Origin: Pelagihabitans pacificus
GTDB lineage: Bacteria; Bacteroidota; Bacteroidia; Flavobacteriales; Flavobacteriaceae
Length of the DNA stretch: 64,000 bases
Direction: 5' to 3'
Assembly: GCF_009371985.2 (NCBI RefSeq)
Contig: NZ_VIKU02000001.1
Location: forward strand, 372,001-436,000
Shown: in pieces, positions 56,899-64,000 of the stretch
Layout: each line of letters starts with the position of its first letter
How positions within the stretch are numbered: the stretch's first letter is position 1
Translations under genes and position numbers: made by a program
The notes under the pieces: model-generated
What the model saw: the letters and a program-made list of their open reading frames with translations, nothing else
Database searches by the model: none
What the model was told of the DNA's origin: nothing

Positions 56899-58386
56899 AT
56901 GACACCCATCCATATTCTAGTACTCATAGGCAGTTATTTCATTGTACTCTTACTCATATCCTATTTTACCGGAAAGAACGATTCCAATCTCGATTTTTTC
57001 AAGGCGGGCAAACAATCCCCTTGGTATCTGGTGGCCTTTGGTATGGTAGGCGCCTCTCTTTCCGGGGTCACGTTTATTTCCGTTCCCGGTTGGGTCGAAG
57101 CTTCCGAGTTCAGCTATTTACAGGTTGTCTTTGGCTATTTCGTGGGATACTTGGTCACGGCCTATGTACTCATGCCCATATATTACCGACAGAACGTCAC
57201 CTCGATTTACGAGTATCTCGATACCCGCTTTGGCTTTGTCAGTTACAAGGTAGGGGCCCTCTCCTTTTTTGTATCCCGCGTTTTAGGGGCCTCATTCCGG
57301 TTGTTTTTGGTCGCCATTGTACTGCAACAGTTCGTGTTCGACGCTTGGAACATACCCTTCGAGCTCACCGTAACCCTGTCGATTTTGCTGATTTGGATCT
57401 ACACCTTTAGGGGCGGAATCAAGACCATTGTATGGACCGACACCCTACAAACGCTGTTCATGTTGGTCTCGGTGCTGCTTTCTATCTATTTCATCCTGGA
57501 ACAACTGGATTGGAGTTTTAGCCAGTTCTTGGCCTCGGAAGAGCTAAAGTCGTACAACAAAGTTTTCTTTACGGATGATTTCTTTGCTAAAAATCATTTT
57601 ATCAAGTCGTTTCTAGGCGGCATGTTCATCACCATCTGTATGACCGGTTTGGATCAGGATATGATGCAAAAAAATCTCACCTGTAAGACTTTGAAGGATG
57701 CCCAAAAGAATATGATCAGTTTTAGCGTGGTCCTGGTTGTCGTTACCTTCGTTTTCATGCTCTTGGGAGCACTGTTGTTCATTTATGCCAAAAAACTCGG
57801 GATTGGCATTCCCTTATTGGACGGTACCCCAAAATCGGATTTACTTTTCCCTGAAATCGCTTTGAACAGTGGTCTTGGAATGACGGTGGCCATCACTTTC
57901 ATGTTGGGACTGATTGCTGCGGCCTACAGTAGCGCTGACAGCGCACTTACTTCTTTGACTACTTCCTTTTGCGTGGATTTCCTGGGGATTGACAAAAAAC
58001 CGGAGATTCGACAACGAAAAATAAGAAAATCCACGCACGTGGGGATGAGTGTTTTGCTCATTTTGGTGGTAATCCTATTCAAGCATGTACTGGACACCAA
58101 CGTTATTGATGGGCTTTTACAAGTTGCCGGATATACCTATGGCCCGTTGCTTGGTCTTTTTGCATTCGGGATTTTTACGAAACATCAGGTAAAGGATAAT
58201 CTTGTTTGGTCGGTGGCTTTGTTATCGGTACTGGTAATCTTCGGAATCGCCAATGTACCCGCAGATTTGTTGGGCGGCTATCAAGTAGGCTATGAATTAC
58301 TACCCATAAACGGATTGCTTACTTACTTGGGGCTGTGGTTGATACGTACTAAAAAAAGCGGTACTACGGAGGACGCAGTTGGATAA
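56899..58386 (+). CDS. Sodium:solute symporter (SSS family)
   Basis: A 495-residue inner-membrane transporter with about 13 hydrophobic segments and the LeuT-fold start typical of SLC5 proteins ([17 protein letters not shown] after TM1). Conserved features: [14 protein letters not shown] in TM2, an [12 protein letters not shown] segment, [11 protein letters not shown] in the middle and [13 protein letters not shown] (sodium-site serines) in TM8. Imported solute unknown. Confidence 0.92.
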   Translation: MTPIHILVLIGSYFIVLLLISYFTGKNDSNLDFFKAGKQSPWYLVAFGMVGASLSGVTFISVPGWVEASEFSYLQVVFGYFVGYLVTAYVLMPIYYRQNVTSIYEYLDTRFGFVSYKVGALSFFVSRVLGASFRLFLVAIVLQQFVFDAWNIPFELTVTLSILLIWIYTFRGGIKTIVWTDTLQTLFMLVSVLLSIYFILEQLDWSFSQFLASEELKSYNKVFFTDDFFAKNHFIKSFLGGMFITICMTGLDQDMMQKNLTCKTLKDAQKNMISFSVVLVVVTFVFMLLGALLFIYAKKLGIGIPLLDGTPKSDLLFPEIALNSGLGMTVAITFMLGLIAAAYSSADSALTSLTTSFCVDFLGIDKKPEIRQRKIRKSTHVGMSVLLILVVILFKHVLDTNVIDGLLQVAGYTYGPLLGLFAFGIFTKHQVKDNLVWSVALLSVLVIFGIANVPADLLGGYQVGYELLPINGLLTYLGLWLIRTKKSGTTEDAVG

Positions 58387-58467
58387 AGAGTTAAAAAAAT
58401 CGATGTGCGGTACGGGTTGAAATGTTAAAATTGAAATTTTAACAATCACGATATTTCGATAAGGTCG

Positions 58468-58827
58468 TCAATATTGACCTGTGGACAATAAAACGAGCGT
58501 GCAAGCCACTAGTACTTCTATCCCGTTGTCTTCTAGCAATTTATAAAATTCTGGGTTTTCCGTACCTGGATTGAAGATGACTCTTTGTGGCCTCAATTTT
58601 AGCAAACCCCCGTAAAGATCAGGCTGACGGCTTCTGTTCATATACAAAGTAACCGTGTGAATATTTTGAAAATCACTTAAATTGGTCTTTATTTGTACGT
58701 CCCCGATGTTACCCTCTTTTAAACCGAAAGCTTCAGTAATGATGTTATGGTTCCTTAGGCGTTTTACCGCCAGATTACTATAACGATTCGATTTTAAAGA
58801 GGCTCCTAAAACAAGTGTTTTGCGCAT
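58468..58827 (-). CDS. CoA-binding domain protein
   Basis: A 119-residue Rossmann-fold CoA-binding (YccU-like) protein. Landmarks are LGASLKSNRYSNLA at the start and PQRVIFNPGTENPEF plus ...VACTLVLLSTG at the end. It probably binds CoA or an acyl-CoA as a small regulator. Monocistronic. Confidence 0.82.
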   Translation of the reverse strand: MRKTLVLGASLKSNRYSNLAVKRLRNHNIITEAFGLKEGNIGDVQIKTNLSDFQNIHTVTLYMNRSRQPDLYGGLLKLRPQRVIFNPGTENPEFYKLLEDNGIEVLVACTLVLLSTGQY

Positions 58828-59000
58828 GTATATGTGTAGGATGTTAAATTTTTGGTAATTGCTGTAACGATTGGTGAGAACGTACGTCTATTAAAAGAAT
58901 TGACAAAATAGTATTAGGTTTTGTTAAAATATTAGTTATCGACAAAGCTATATGTTTATAGTTAATGGTTAGTGTTTAGTATAGCGGAGTCGGTAACAGG

Positions 59001-59032
59001 AACCCTGGCAGCAATGCCAGGGTTTTATTTTT
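59001..59032 (+). terminator. Orphan terminator 1
   Basis: AACCCTGGCA-GCAA-TGCCAGGGTT, then TTATTTTTTG. Confidence 0.8.
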
Positions 59033-59286
59033 TGTTCAACAAAAATAGCGACCTCGTACTTGGATACAAAACATTTGCAAATTCAAAATCGCTTCCATCG
59101 CTATCGGGACTTTAAAAACTTCCGGCAATGTAACATCTTTCAAAAACGATCGTCTATTAGAAAACGGCGGTTGTTAAAAGCGTTAGCATATGTTGGATAA
59201 CATAAAAATTAGAAAGAAAATTGACAAACACCAATAGATCAAGGGATTGGTTGGTGAACTTGATCCATTGATTTGTCAATGTAAGG

Positions 59287-59313
59287 AGCCCCGACGATTC
59301 TGTCGGGGCTTTG
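59287..59313 (+). terminator. Orphan terminator 2
   Basis: AGCCCCGAC and GTCGGGGCT around six bases, then TTGTTATTTG. The T run is on the right only, so it does not serve fabH on the minus strand. Confidence 0.7.
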
Positions 59314-59336
59314 TTATTTGCCCAAAGGGACTATCA

Positions 59337-60347
59337 TCACCATCTTATAATAGCACTACCCCACGTAAAGCCACTTCCAAAAGCGGCTAGGACTACGAGG
59401 TCCCCTTCCTTGATTTTTCCCTGTTCCCAAGCTTCGGTCAACGCAATAGGTATGGAAGCGGCGGTCGTATTCCCATAGCGCATGATATTGTTGAAAACCT
59501 GATCATCGTTTAACCCAAACTTCTTTTGCACGAATTGGGATATTCGCAGGTTGGCCTGATGGGGAATCAGCATATTGATATCCCCGGGCTTCAGACCATT
59601 ACTGGCAAGCCCTTCCATAATTACCTCACTAAAGCGAACCACCGCATTTTTAAATACAAACTGGCCGTTCATATAAGGAAAATAGGATTCGTCATCCGGA
59701 TCATTGTCCGCAATAATCTCCGTTACCCATCGACTGCCCATTCCTGGCGCGATTACCGACAGTTCTTCCGCATGCTGCCCCTCGGAGTGCAAGTGGGTTG
59801 ATAAAATGCCTTTGGTGGTATCTTCTTCCCTACTCAGAACCGCGGCTCCGGCCCCGTCCCCGAAGATAACGGATACGGCCCTGCCACGGGTTGTCATGTC
59901 CAGCCCGTGCGAATGTAGTTCGGATCCAATAACCAGGATATTCTTGTACATTCCACTTTTTATATATTGATCAGCTACCGAAATGGCATAAATAAATCCG
60001 GAACATTGGTTTCTTACATCAAGGGCACCGACCGTTTTGATTCCAAGATCTCGTTGCACCAGCACACCAGGTCCCGGAAAATAGTAATCCGGGCTCAAAG
60101 TCGCAAAAATGATAAAATCGATATCGTCTTTATCGATTCCGGCCCGCTCGATGGCTACTTTTGCCGCCTCAACGCCCATGCTAGTGGTGGTTTCACCACT
60201 GCCCTTGACAACATGACGCCGTTCCTGGATCCCCGTACGTTCCTGGATCCAAGCGTCGTTGGTATCCATCAGCTTTGAAAGGTCGTCATTGGTCACCACA
60301 TTCTCGGGCACATAGTATCCGAGACCGATAATCTTTGAGTTATACAT
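59337..60347 (-). CDS. fabH: 3-oxoacyl-ACP synthase III (FabH)
   Basis: A 336-residue thiolase-fold enzyme that starts fatty acid chains by condensing acyl-CoA with malonyl-ACP. Catalytic Cys115 (NQCSGFIY), His in LIPHQANLRI and Asn in YGNTTAASIP are in place. It ends the tetR-ABC1 kinase-fabH series (68-bp gap), although other KAS III-like roles are possible since flavobacteria often have several paralogues. Confidence 0.9.
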   Translation of the reverse strand: MYNSKIIGLGYYVPENVVTNDDLSKLMDTNDAWIQERTGIQERRHVVKGSGETTTSMGVEAAKVAIERAGIDKDDIDFIIFATLSPDYYFPGPGVLVQRDLGIKTVGALDVRNQCSGFIYAISVADQYIKSGMYKNILVIGSELHSHGLDMTTRGRAVSVIFGDGAGAAVLSREEDTTKGILSTHLHSEGQHAEELSVIAPGMGSRWVTEIIADNDPDDESYFPYMNGQFVFKNAVVRFSEVIMEGLASNGLKPGDINMLIPHQANLRISQFVQKKFGLNDDQVFNNIMRYGNTTAASIPIALTEAWEQGKIKEGDLVVLAAFGSGFTWGSAIIRW

Positions 60348-60415
60348 TATAGGGTTGATTTGGTTTCTTTAAAAGTGTTCTCCTTGAAACACACCAACTA
60401 ATATACTGAAAATAA

Positions 60416-61756
60416 TTAATGAGGAGTTTTGGTGGATACAAGGGGTCTGTCAAGATATTTTTCAAACCCGTTGACTACTACTTCCGCTCTTAGATCGTGT
60501 AATAGATTATAAAGACCAAAGAACGTACGGTTCATATAAAGAAAGTGTTTTGAACCGCGATTGCCGTTCATTTTTCGCAACTGTTCGTCTTTGGAAAATC
60601 GTTCACTCAATTCCGCTATCCTCGACCAGAAGGTATCCGCTCCGAAGTCGAAGCGCTCCTCGTTGAAGGGTGCGGTAAATAAGGTCAACATTTCCTTGAA
60701 AAGGGCTTTGAAGAACTTGATTTCTTGGGGGGAATCGGCCTTGTTCAGAATTTCCAACTGGTATAACTTCTCCATGAAAATTTCATCATTTTCAATATTC
60801 TCCTTTTGGGCAAGTTCAAAATACGGATTGTAGAATTCATCGGGTACGGCTTTGATACATCCGAAATCAATCGCGATCAACGTACCTTTTTCACTGATTA
60901 AAAAATTTCCGGGATGTGGGTCTGCATGCACCTTACGCAATCCATGGATTTGGAACATATAAAAATCCCAAAGGGTTTGTCCCAAACGGTTTCCCGTATC
61001 CCTCGAAAAATCGGTCTTGGCAAACTCGCTCAAATGCAGCCCCTTCATCCAATCCATTGTAATGATTTTCTCACTGGACCATTCTTCGTAGTAGTTCGGA
61101 AATTCAAGGTTTTCGAGGTGCTTACAGGCTTCTGTGATTTCCTTGCTTTGTTGCACCTCGAGTATGTAGTTGGTCTCTTCGATAAGCTTATCCTCTACCT
61201 CCTTGAAATATTTCTCCGAATCCTTCCCTTTGATATTGAACATACGCGTGGCAATGGGTTTCACCAAAGCCAAATCGCTACTAATACTTTTGGCAACTCC
61301 CGGATACTGAATTTTTACCGCCAACTCCTTTCCATCCCTGGTCGCTTTGTGCACTTGCCCAATACTGGCCGCATTAATTGAATTGCGCTCAAAACTATCG
61401 AAGATTTCTTCCGGGTATTGGCCCAAATATTGTTTAAAGGTCTTGCGTACCAGTGGTGCGGACAAAGGAGGAACCGAGAACTGGGAAAGTGAGAACTTTT
61501 CAACATAGGCATTGGGCAGTAGGTTTTTCTCCATGCTCAACATCTGTGCAACTTTCAAGGCGCTTCCTTTTAAGGTTTTCAAGCCGTCATAAATGTCACC
61601 TGCATTGTTTTCATCAAGCTCACTACGATCGAGTTCCGGATTTACCAATTTCTTGCCGTAGTATTTCACATAATTACCACCGATCTTTACTCCGGTCTTG
61701 ACCAGCTTACTGGCTCGTTCTATCTTACCGGTCGGAATAGTATCCAGTGTTTTCAT
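60416..61756 (-). CDS. AarF/ABC1/UbiB family kinase-like protein
   Basis: A 446-residue atypical kinase-like protein. The ABC1 signature is visible: LKGSALKVAQMLS (KxGQ-like motif), AASIGQVHKA (Ala-rich loop), LAVKIQYPGV (Lys), HADPHPGNFLI (catalytic loop) and AIDFGCIKA (metal Asp). Family members support quinone biosynthesis or lipid homeostasis, probably at the membrane face. It lies downstream of a TetR regulator, 61 bp away. Confidence 0.88.
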   Translation of the reverse strand: MKTLDTIPTGKIERASKLVKTGVKIGGNYVKYYGKKLVNPELDRSELDENNAGDIYDGLKTLKGSALKVAQMLSMEKNLLPNAYVEKFSLSQFSVPPLSAPLVRKTFKQYLGQYPEEIFDSFERNSINAASIGQVHKATRDGKELAVKIQYPGVAKSISSDLALVKPIATRMFNIKGKDSEKYFKEVEDKLIEETNYILEVQQSKEITEACKHLENLEFPNYYEEWSSEKIITMDWMKGLHLSEFAKTDFSRDTGNRLGQTLWDFYMFQIHGLRKVHADPHPGNFLISEKGTLIAIDFGCIKAVPDEFYNPYFELAQKENIENDEIFMEKLYQLEILNKADSPQEIKFFKALFKEMLTLFTAPFNEERFDFGADTFWSRIAELSERFSKDEQLRKMNGNRGSKHFLYMNRTFFGLYNLLHDLRAEVVVNGFEKYLDRPLVSTKTPH

Positions 61757-61817
61757 AGGCTAATTATCGGGGGTAATCGTTACAGTATCGTTTTAATCGT
61801 TACGGCTAACTCCTTCA

Positions 61818-62474
61818 TCACGACATTTTTTCCTTAAAAAGAAATTTTCCAAAATCAATAATGTTTTCAAGCGGGGTATTATCGAATACATCGAAAATAG
61901 TATTGATGGATTTTTCAATAGCCATATCGGTTTTTTCAAAGCCTGCGGAATCATCATCCATCCAAAACTTCAAGACAAACAAGAATTCCAACCAAGCCCC
62001 CTCCGAAAACAAACGGGGATTGTGTTTTGTAATCTTCAGATTTTTATCGGCATTGGCATCTTCTATCAACTCGGTAGCAAATGCTTTTATGTGACGTCGC
62101 AACCCTTTAAGCTGGTTCATATTCTTGAGCATGTTCTTTTGCTCTTCCAACGCGAAGAGAACATAGCTCCTGTTGAGGGTCAATAGCTCGAAGAAAGAAT
62201 AGAAGAACGTGAGCATTTTATCCTTGTTGGAAAAGCTTTCATACTCTTTATTTTTTTCAAGCAATGTATCGGTAGTGGTATAGAATTTATTCCAAATTGC
62301 TTTTTGAAGGCCCTCTATAGACCCGAAAAAACTGTAGAAATCCGCTTCTTCGATTCCATTGGATTTACAAAATTTATAAATGGACCTCGGCACTGTCTCA
62401 TGTTCCAAGACATAATCCATGTAGGCCGCTATTATTGTATCGTCAGAGGTTTTTTGTGTTTTCTTTGTCGCCAT
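61818..62474 (-). CDS. TetR-family transcriptional regulator
   Basis: A 218-residue protein: an N-terminal HTH region (about 10-60, including PRSIYKFCKSNGIEEADFY and FGSIEGLQKAIW) and an all-helical ligand domain. It is divergent from htpG and upstream of the ABC1 kinase and fabH genes, which it may control together with lipid metabolism. The transcript appears to have a leader with its own hairpin (62558-62587). Confidence 0.82.
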   Translation of the reverse strand: MATKKTQKTSDDTIIAAYMDYVLEHETVPRSIYKFCKSNGIEEADFYSFFGSIEGLQKAIWNKFYTTTDTLLEKNKEYESFSNKDKMLTFFYSFFELLTLNRSYVLFALEEQKNMLKNMNQLKGLRRHIKAFATELIEDANADKNLKITKHNPRLFSEGAWLEFLFVLKFWMDDDSAGFEKTDMAIEKSINTIFDVFDNTPLENIIDFGKFLFKEKMS

Positions 62475-62557
62475 GGTTTCTAGTATTTGCCTGTAAAATT
62501 ACGGGTATCGCCCAAGATTGTGTGTTAAGTGTTTGCCAAACCGATTGTGTTCCAACA

Positions 62558-62587
62558 AAAACGTGTCCCCGGGGGGAGACACGTTTT
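62558..62587 (-). terminator. Strong hairpin in tetR leader, possible attenuator
   Basis: AAAACGTGTC and GACACGTTTT arms extended by CCCC/GGGG pairs, with a T run on the minus strand, 84 bases before the tetR ATG. It must end most leader transcripts unless antitermination occurs, or it terminates a separate small RNA. Confidence 0.6.
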
Positions 62588-62620
62588 CAAACAACCTAAC
62601 CAATAAATAATCAAACATGA

Positions 62621-62644
62621 TTATGCAATCAAAATCTTTTTCAT
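62621..62644 (-). CDS. Possible 7-codon leader peptide (MKKILIA)
   Basis: A short ATG-to-TAA frame 27 bases after a TATATTTG box and 34 bases before the hairpin start. Its arrangement is leader-peptide-like, but it lacks a run of one amino acid typical of attenuators. Confidence 0.25.
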   Translation of the reverse strand: MKKILIA

Positions 62645-62670
62645 AGCAATTCTAACTCATAATCACTCTA

Positions 62671-62678
62671 CAAATATA
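62671..62678 (-). promoter_or_regulatory. -7 box of tetR leader transcript
   Basis: Minus-strand TATATTTG, exact TAnnTTTG; about 200 bases before tetR. Confidence 0.45.
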
Positions 62679-62769
62679 ATATTGTTTAACTTATTTAAAA
62701 AATAATTAAACAAAAAAATATGTTAAACTTTTCATTGTCAGTATCCTACTCATCCAATACGGCATCTAA

Positions 62770-62782
62770 TGTCAGTTTGTCA
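62770..62782 (+). promoter_or_regulatory. TGTCA direct repeat upstream of htpG
   Basis: TGTCAGTTTGTCA holds two TGTCA units three bases apart; a third TGTCA is at 62736-62740. They lie about 135 bases before the htpG start. They may be a heat-shock or other regulator site; this is only inferred from position. Confidence 0.3.
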
Positions 62783-62916
62783 CGATATCCTAAAATGGTA
62801 TTTTTTTTGACTGATACAGGCTTGTGAACACCCGGGCAACAACCCGGCAACCAATTACAAGATTAAAATAAATCGGATGCCCTGATTCCAGGGAAGAAAA
62901 CAAATAATTAATAATT

Positions 62917-64000
62917 ATGGCAACAGGTAAAATCAACGTTTCGGTGGAGAACATTTTTCCACTCATCAAAAAATTTCTTTACAGCGACCACGAGATTTTC
63001 CTTCGGGAACTGGTTTCCAATGCGACGGATGCCACTCTAAAATTGAAACATTTGACCGCTATCGGAGAGGCCAAGGTAGAGTACGGTAATCCTATTATCG
63101 AGATAAAAGTCGATAAAAAGGGAAAAAAATTACACATTATTGACGAAGGTATCGGGATGACCGAGGAGGAGGTGAAAAAATATATCAATGAGGTAGCCTT
63201 TTCGGGAGCGGAGGAATTTTTGAATAAGTACGAGGATGGGGGGAAAGATACGGGTATCATTGGTCATTTTGGGCTAGGTTTTTACTCCTCGTTCATGGTA
63301 GCCAACAAAGTGGAAATCCTAACCAAGAGCTACAAAGACGAGCCTGCAGTGCATTGGAGTTGCGACGGCTCACCAAAATTTACGATCAAGAAAGGAAAGA
63401 AAGAAAATCGGGGTACGGAAATCATTCTTCACATTGCCGATGACTCCACAGAATTCCTCGAAGATCACCGTATCACCGAATTGCTGAAAAAGTACAATAA
63501 GTTTATGCCGATACCAATCAAGTTCGGCACCAAGACGGAGACCCTTCCAAAACCGGAAGATGCCAAAGAGGATGATCCGGCACCCACGAAGGAAGTAGAC
63601 AACATCATCAACAATCCCAACCCGGCATGGACCAAGCAGCCCACCGATTTAAAGGATGAGGATTACAGCGCCTTTTATCGGGAACTCTACCCGATGCAGT
63701 TCGAGGAGCCCTTATTCCATATTCACTTAAACGTCGATTATCCTTTCAATCTCACGGGAATCCTTTACTTCCCGAAGTTGACACAAGACCTCAACATTCA
63801 GAAAGACAGAATCCAATTGTATCAGAACCAGGTATTCGTTACGGATAATGTAGAGGGAATCGTTCCCGAATTTTTGACCATGCTCCGTGGTGTTATCGAC
63901 TCTCCCGACATTCCCTTGAACGTATCGCGTTCTTATCTACAGGCAGACGGTGCCGTTAAAAAGATATCTTCCTATATTACCAGAAAGGTTGCCGATAAAC
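62917..64000 (+). CDS. htpG: Hsp90-family chaperone HtpG (3' end outside window)
   Basis: The first 361 codons are present; the frame runs off the window end. The GHKL ATPase domain shows YSDHEIFLRELVSNATDA (metal/ATP Asn), IDEGIGMTEEEV, IIGHFGLGFYSSFMV (lid glycines) and GTEIILH; the middle domain has FNLTGILYFPK and a DSPDIPLNVSRSYLQ motif with its catalytic Arg. Cytosolic Hsp90 homologue acting on late-folding clients. The start is the ATG at 62917, matching the family N-terminus; upstream sequence contains TGTCA repeats. Confidence 0.95.
   Translation, partial: MATGKINVSVENIFPLIKKFLYSDHEIFLRELVSNATDATLKLKHLTAIGEAKVEYGNPIIEIKVDKKGKKLHIIDEGIGMTEEEVKKYINEVAFSGAEEFLNKYEDGGKDTGIIGHFGLGFYSSFMVANKVEILTKSYKDEPAVHWSCDGSPKFTIKKGKKENRGTEIILHIADDSTEFLEDHRITELLKKYNKFMPIPIKFGTKTETLPKPEDAKEDDPAPTKEVDNIINNPNPAWTKQPTDLKDEDYSAFYRELYPMQFEEPLFHIHLNVDYPFNLTGILYFPKLTQDLNIQKDRIQLYQNQVFVTDNVEGIVPEFLTMLRGVIDSPDIPLNVSRSYLQADGAVKKISSYITRKVADK

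Larger units (their letters stand above)
58828..59336. other. Gene-free stretch with two plus-strand terminators
   Basis: No ORF that looks coding on either strand. Two intrinsic terminators point right (59001-59032 and 59287-59313), though no plus-strand gene precedes them; the nearest plus-strand gene ends at 58386. One or two small non-coding RNAs would explain this. Promoter boxes are only approximate. Confidence 0.4.
62475..62916. other. Divergent intergenic region tetR / htpG
   Basis: A stretch of 442 bp. The minus-strand half holds a -7 box (62671-62678), a 7-codon leader frame (62621-62644) and a terminator hairpin before tetR. The plus-strand half has AT-rich tracts with TTAAAC-type repeats and TGTCA direct repeats upstream of htpG. 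Confidence 0.5.

Noticed and set aside
61818-64000. tRNA or other structured RNA genes near the window end and elsewhere
   Set aside because: No cloverleaf, rRNA-like or riboswitch-like sequence was recognised by eye; a covariance search would be needed to exclude small ones.

Overview
The window looks like chromosomal DNA of a marine-type Flavobacteriaceae (Bacteroidota). Evidence: many genes have an upstream TAnnTTTG -7 box, the Bacteroidota promoter type. Ribosomal L28-L33-DUF4295 sits next to ftsY, DUF4295 being Bacteroidota-specific. The window also has fasciclin lipoproteins, a DUF6515 protein, a TetR-ABC1 kinase-fabH block beside htpG, and lipoproteins with short signal peptides. I see no tRNA, rRNA, insertion sequence or CRISPR array.

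Region 1 (about 1-20 kb, plus strand then minus strand) is accessory DNA. It opens inside a huge helical protein of the kind carried by extracellular contractile injection system (eCIS) loci. This protein has an AT-richer, probably swapped C-terminal toxin module and a SUKH-like candidate immunity gene. A DUF4157 (eCIS core domain) protein with two HExxH motifs, an eCIS-type AAA+ ATPase and a two-TM SLATT protein follow.

Next comes a tightly overlapping four-gene operon (7652-16345): a ComEC-like metallo-beta-lactamase (MBL) protein, a trypsin-like protease fused to a degenerate CHAT (caspase-like) domain, a TPR solenoid fused to a FlhA/SctV-like (FHIPEP) cytosolic domain, and a second FHIPEP-domain protein. 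No type III secretion or flagellar gene is visible. This is the best candidate for an undescribed conflict or regulated-proteolysis system. A convergent gene pair follows it (a gluzincin metallopeptidase and a second MBL protein), then a gap holding what look like decayed coding fragments.

Region 2 (20-31.6 kb) is a metabolic and periplasmic block: a lipoprotein, a hotdog thioesterase, a beta-lactamase-fold serine hydrolase, a GH140-type glycoside hydrolase, an M28B peptidase, DUF2007, a large HEAT-repeat/cytochrome c lipoprotein and nitronate monooxygenase. Region 3 (31.7-38.4 kb) holds mnmA and three fasciclin lipoproteins with 3, 2 and 4 FAS1 domains. Two of these share a fixed-spacing 62-bp upstream element that resembles an ECF-sigma promoter.

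Region 4 (38.6-64 kb) is mostly core genome: DUF6515, yidC, pyrG, DUF3820, a TIM-barrel isomerase, a serine hydrolase, an amidase, DUF2911, ftsY, DUF4295, rpmG, rpmB, cinA, Hpt, a fumarylacetoacetase-like hydrolase, a DnaQ-like exonuclease, an outer-membrane barrel, an E2 acyltransferase, recR, a sodium:solute symporter, a CoA-binding protein, fabH, an ABC1 kinase, a TetR regulator and the 5' part of htpG. Transcription units are punctuated by clear hairpin terminators. Two plus-strand terminators lie in a gene-free stretch at 58.8-59.3 kb, and a short leader-like transcript with its own terminator precedes tetR.
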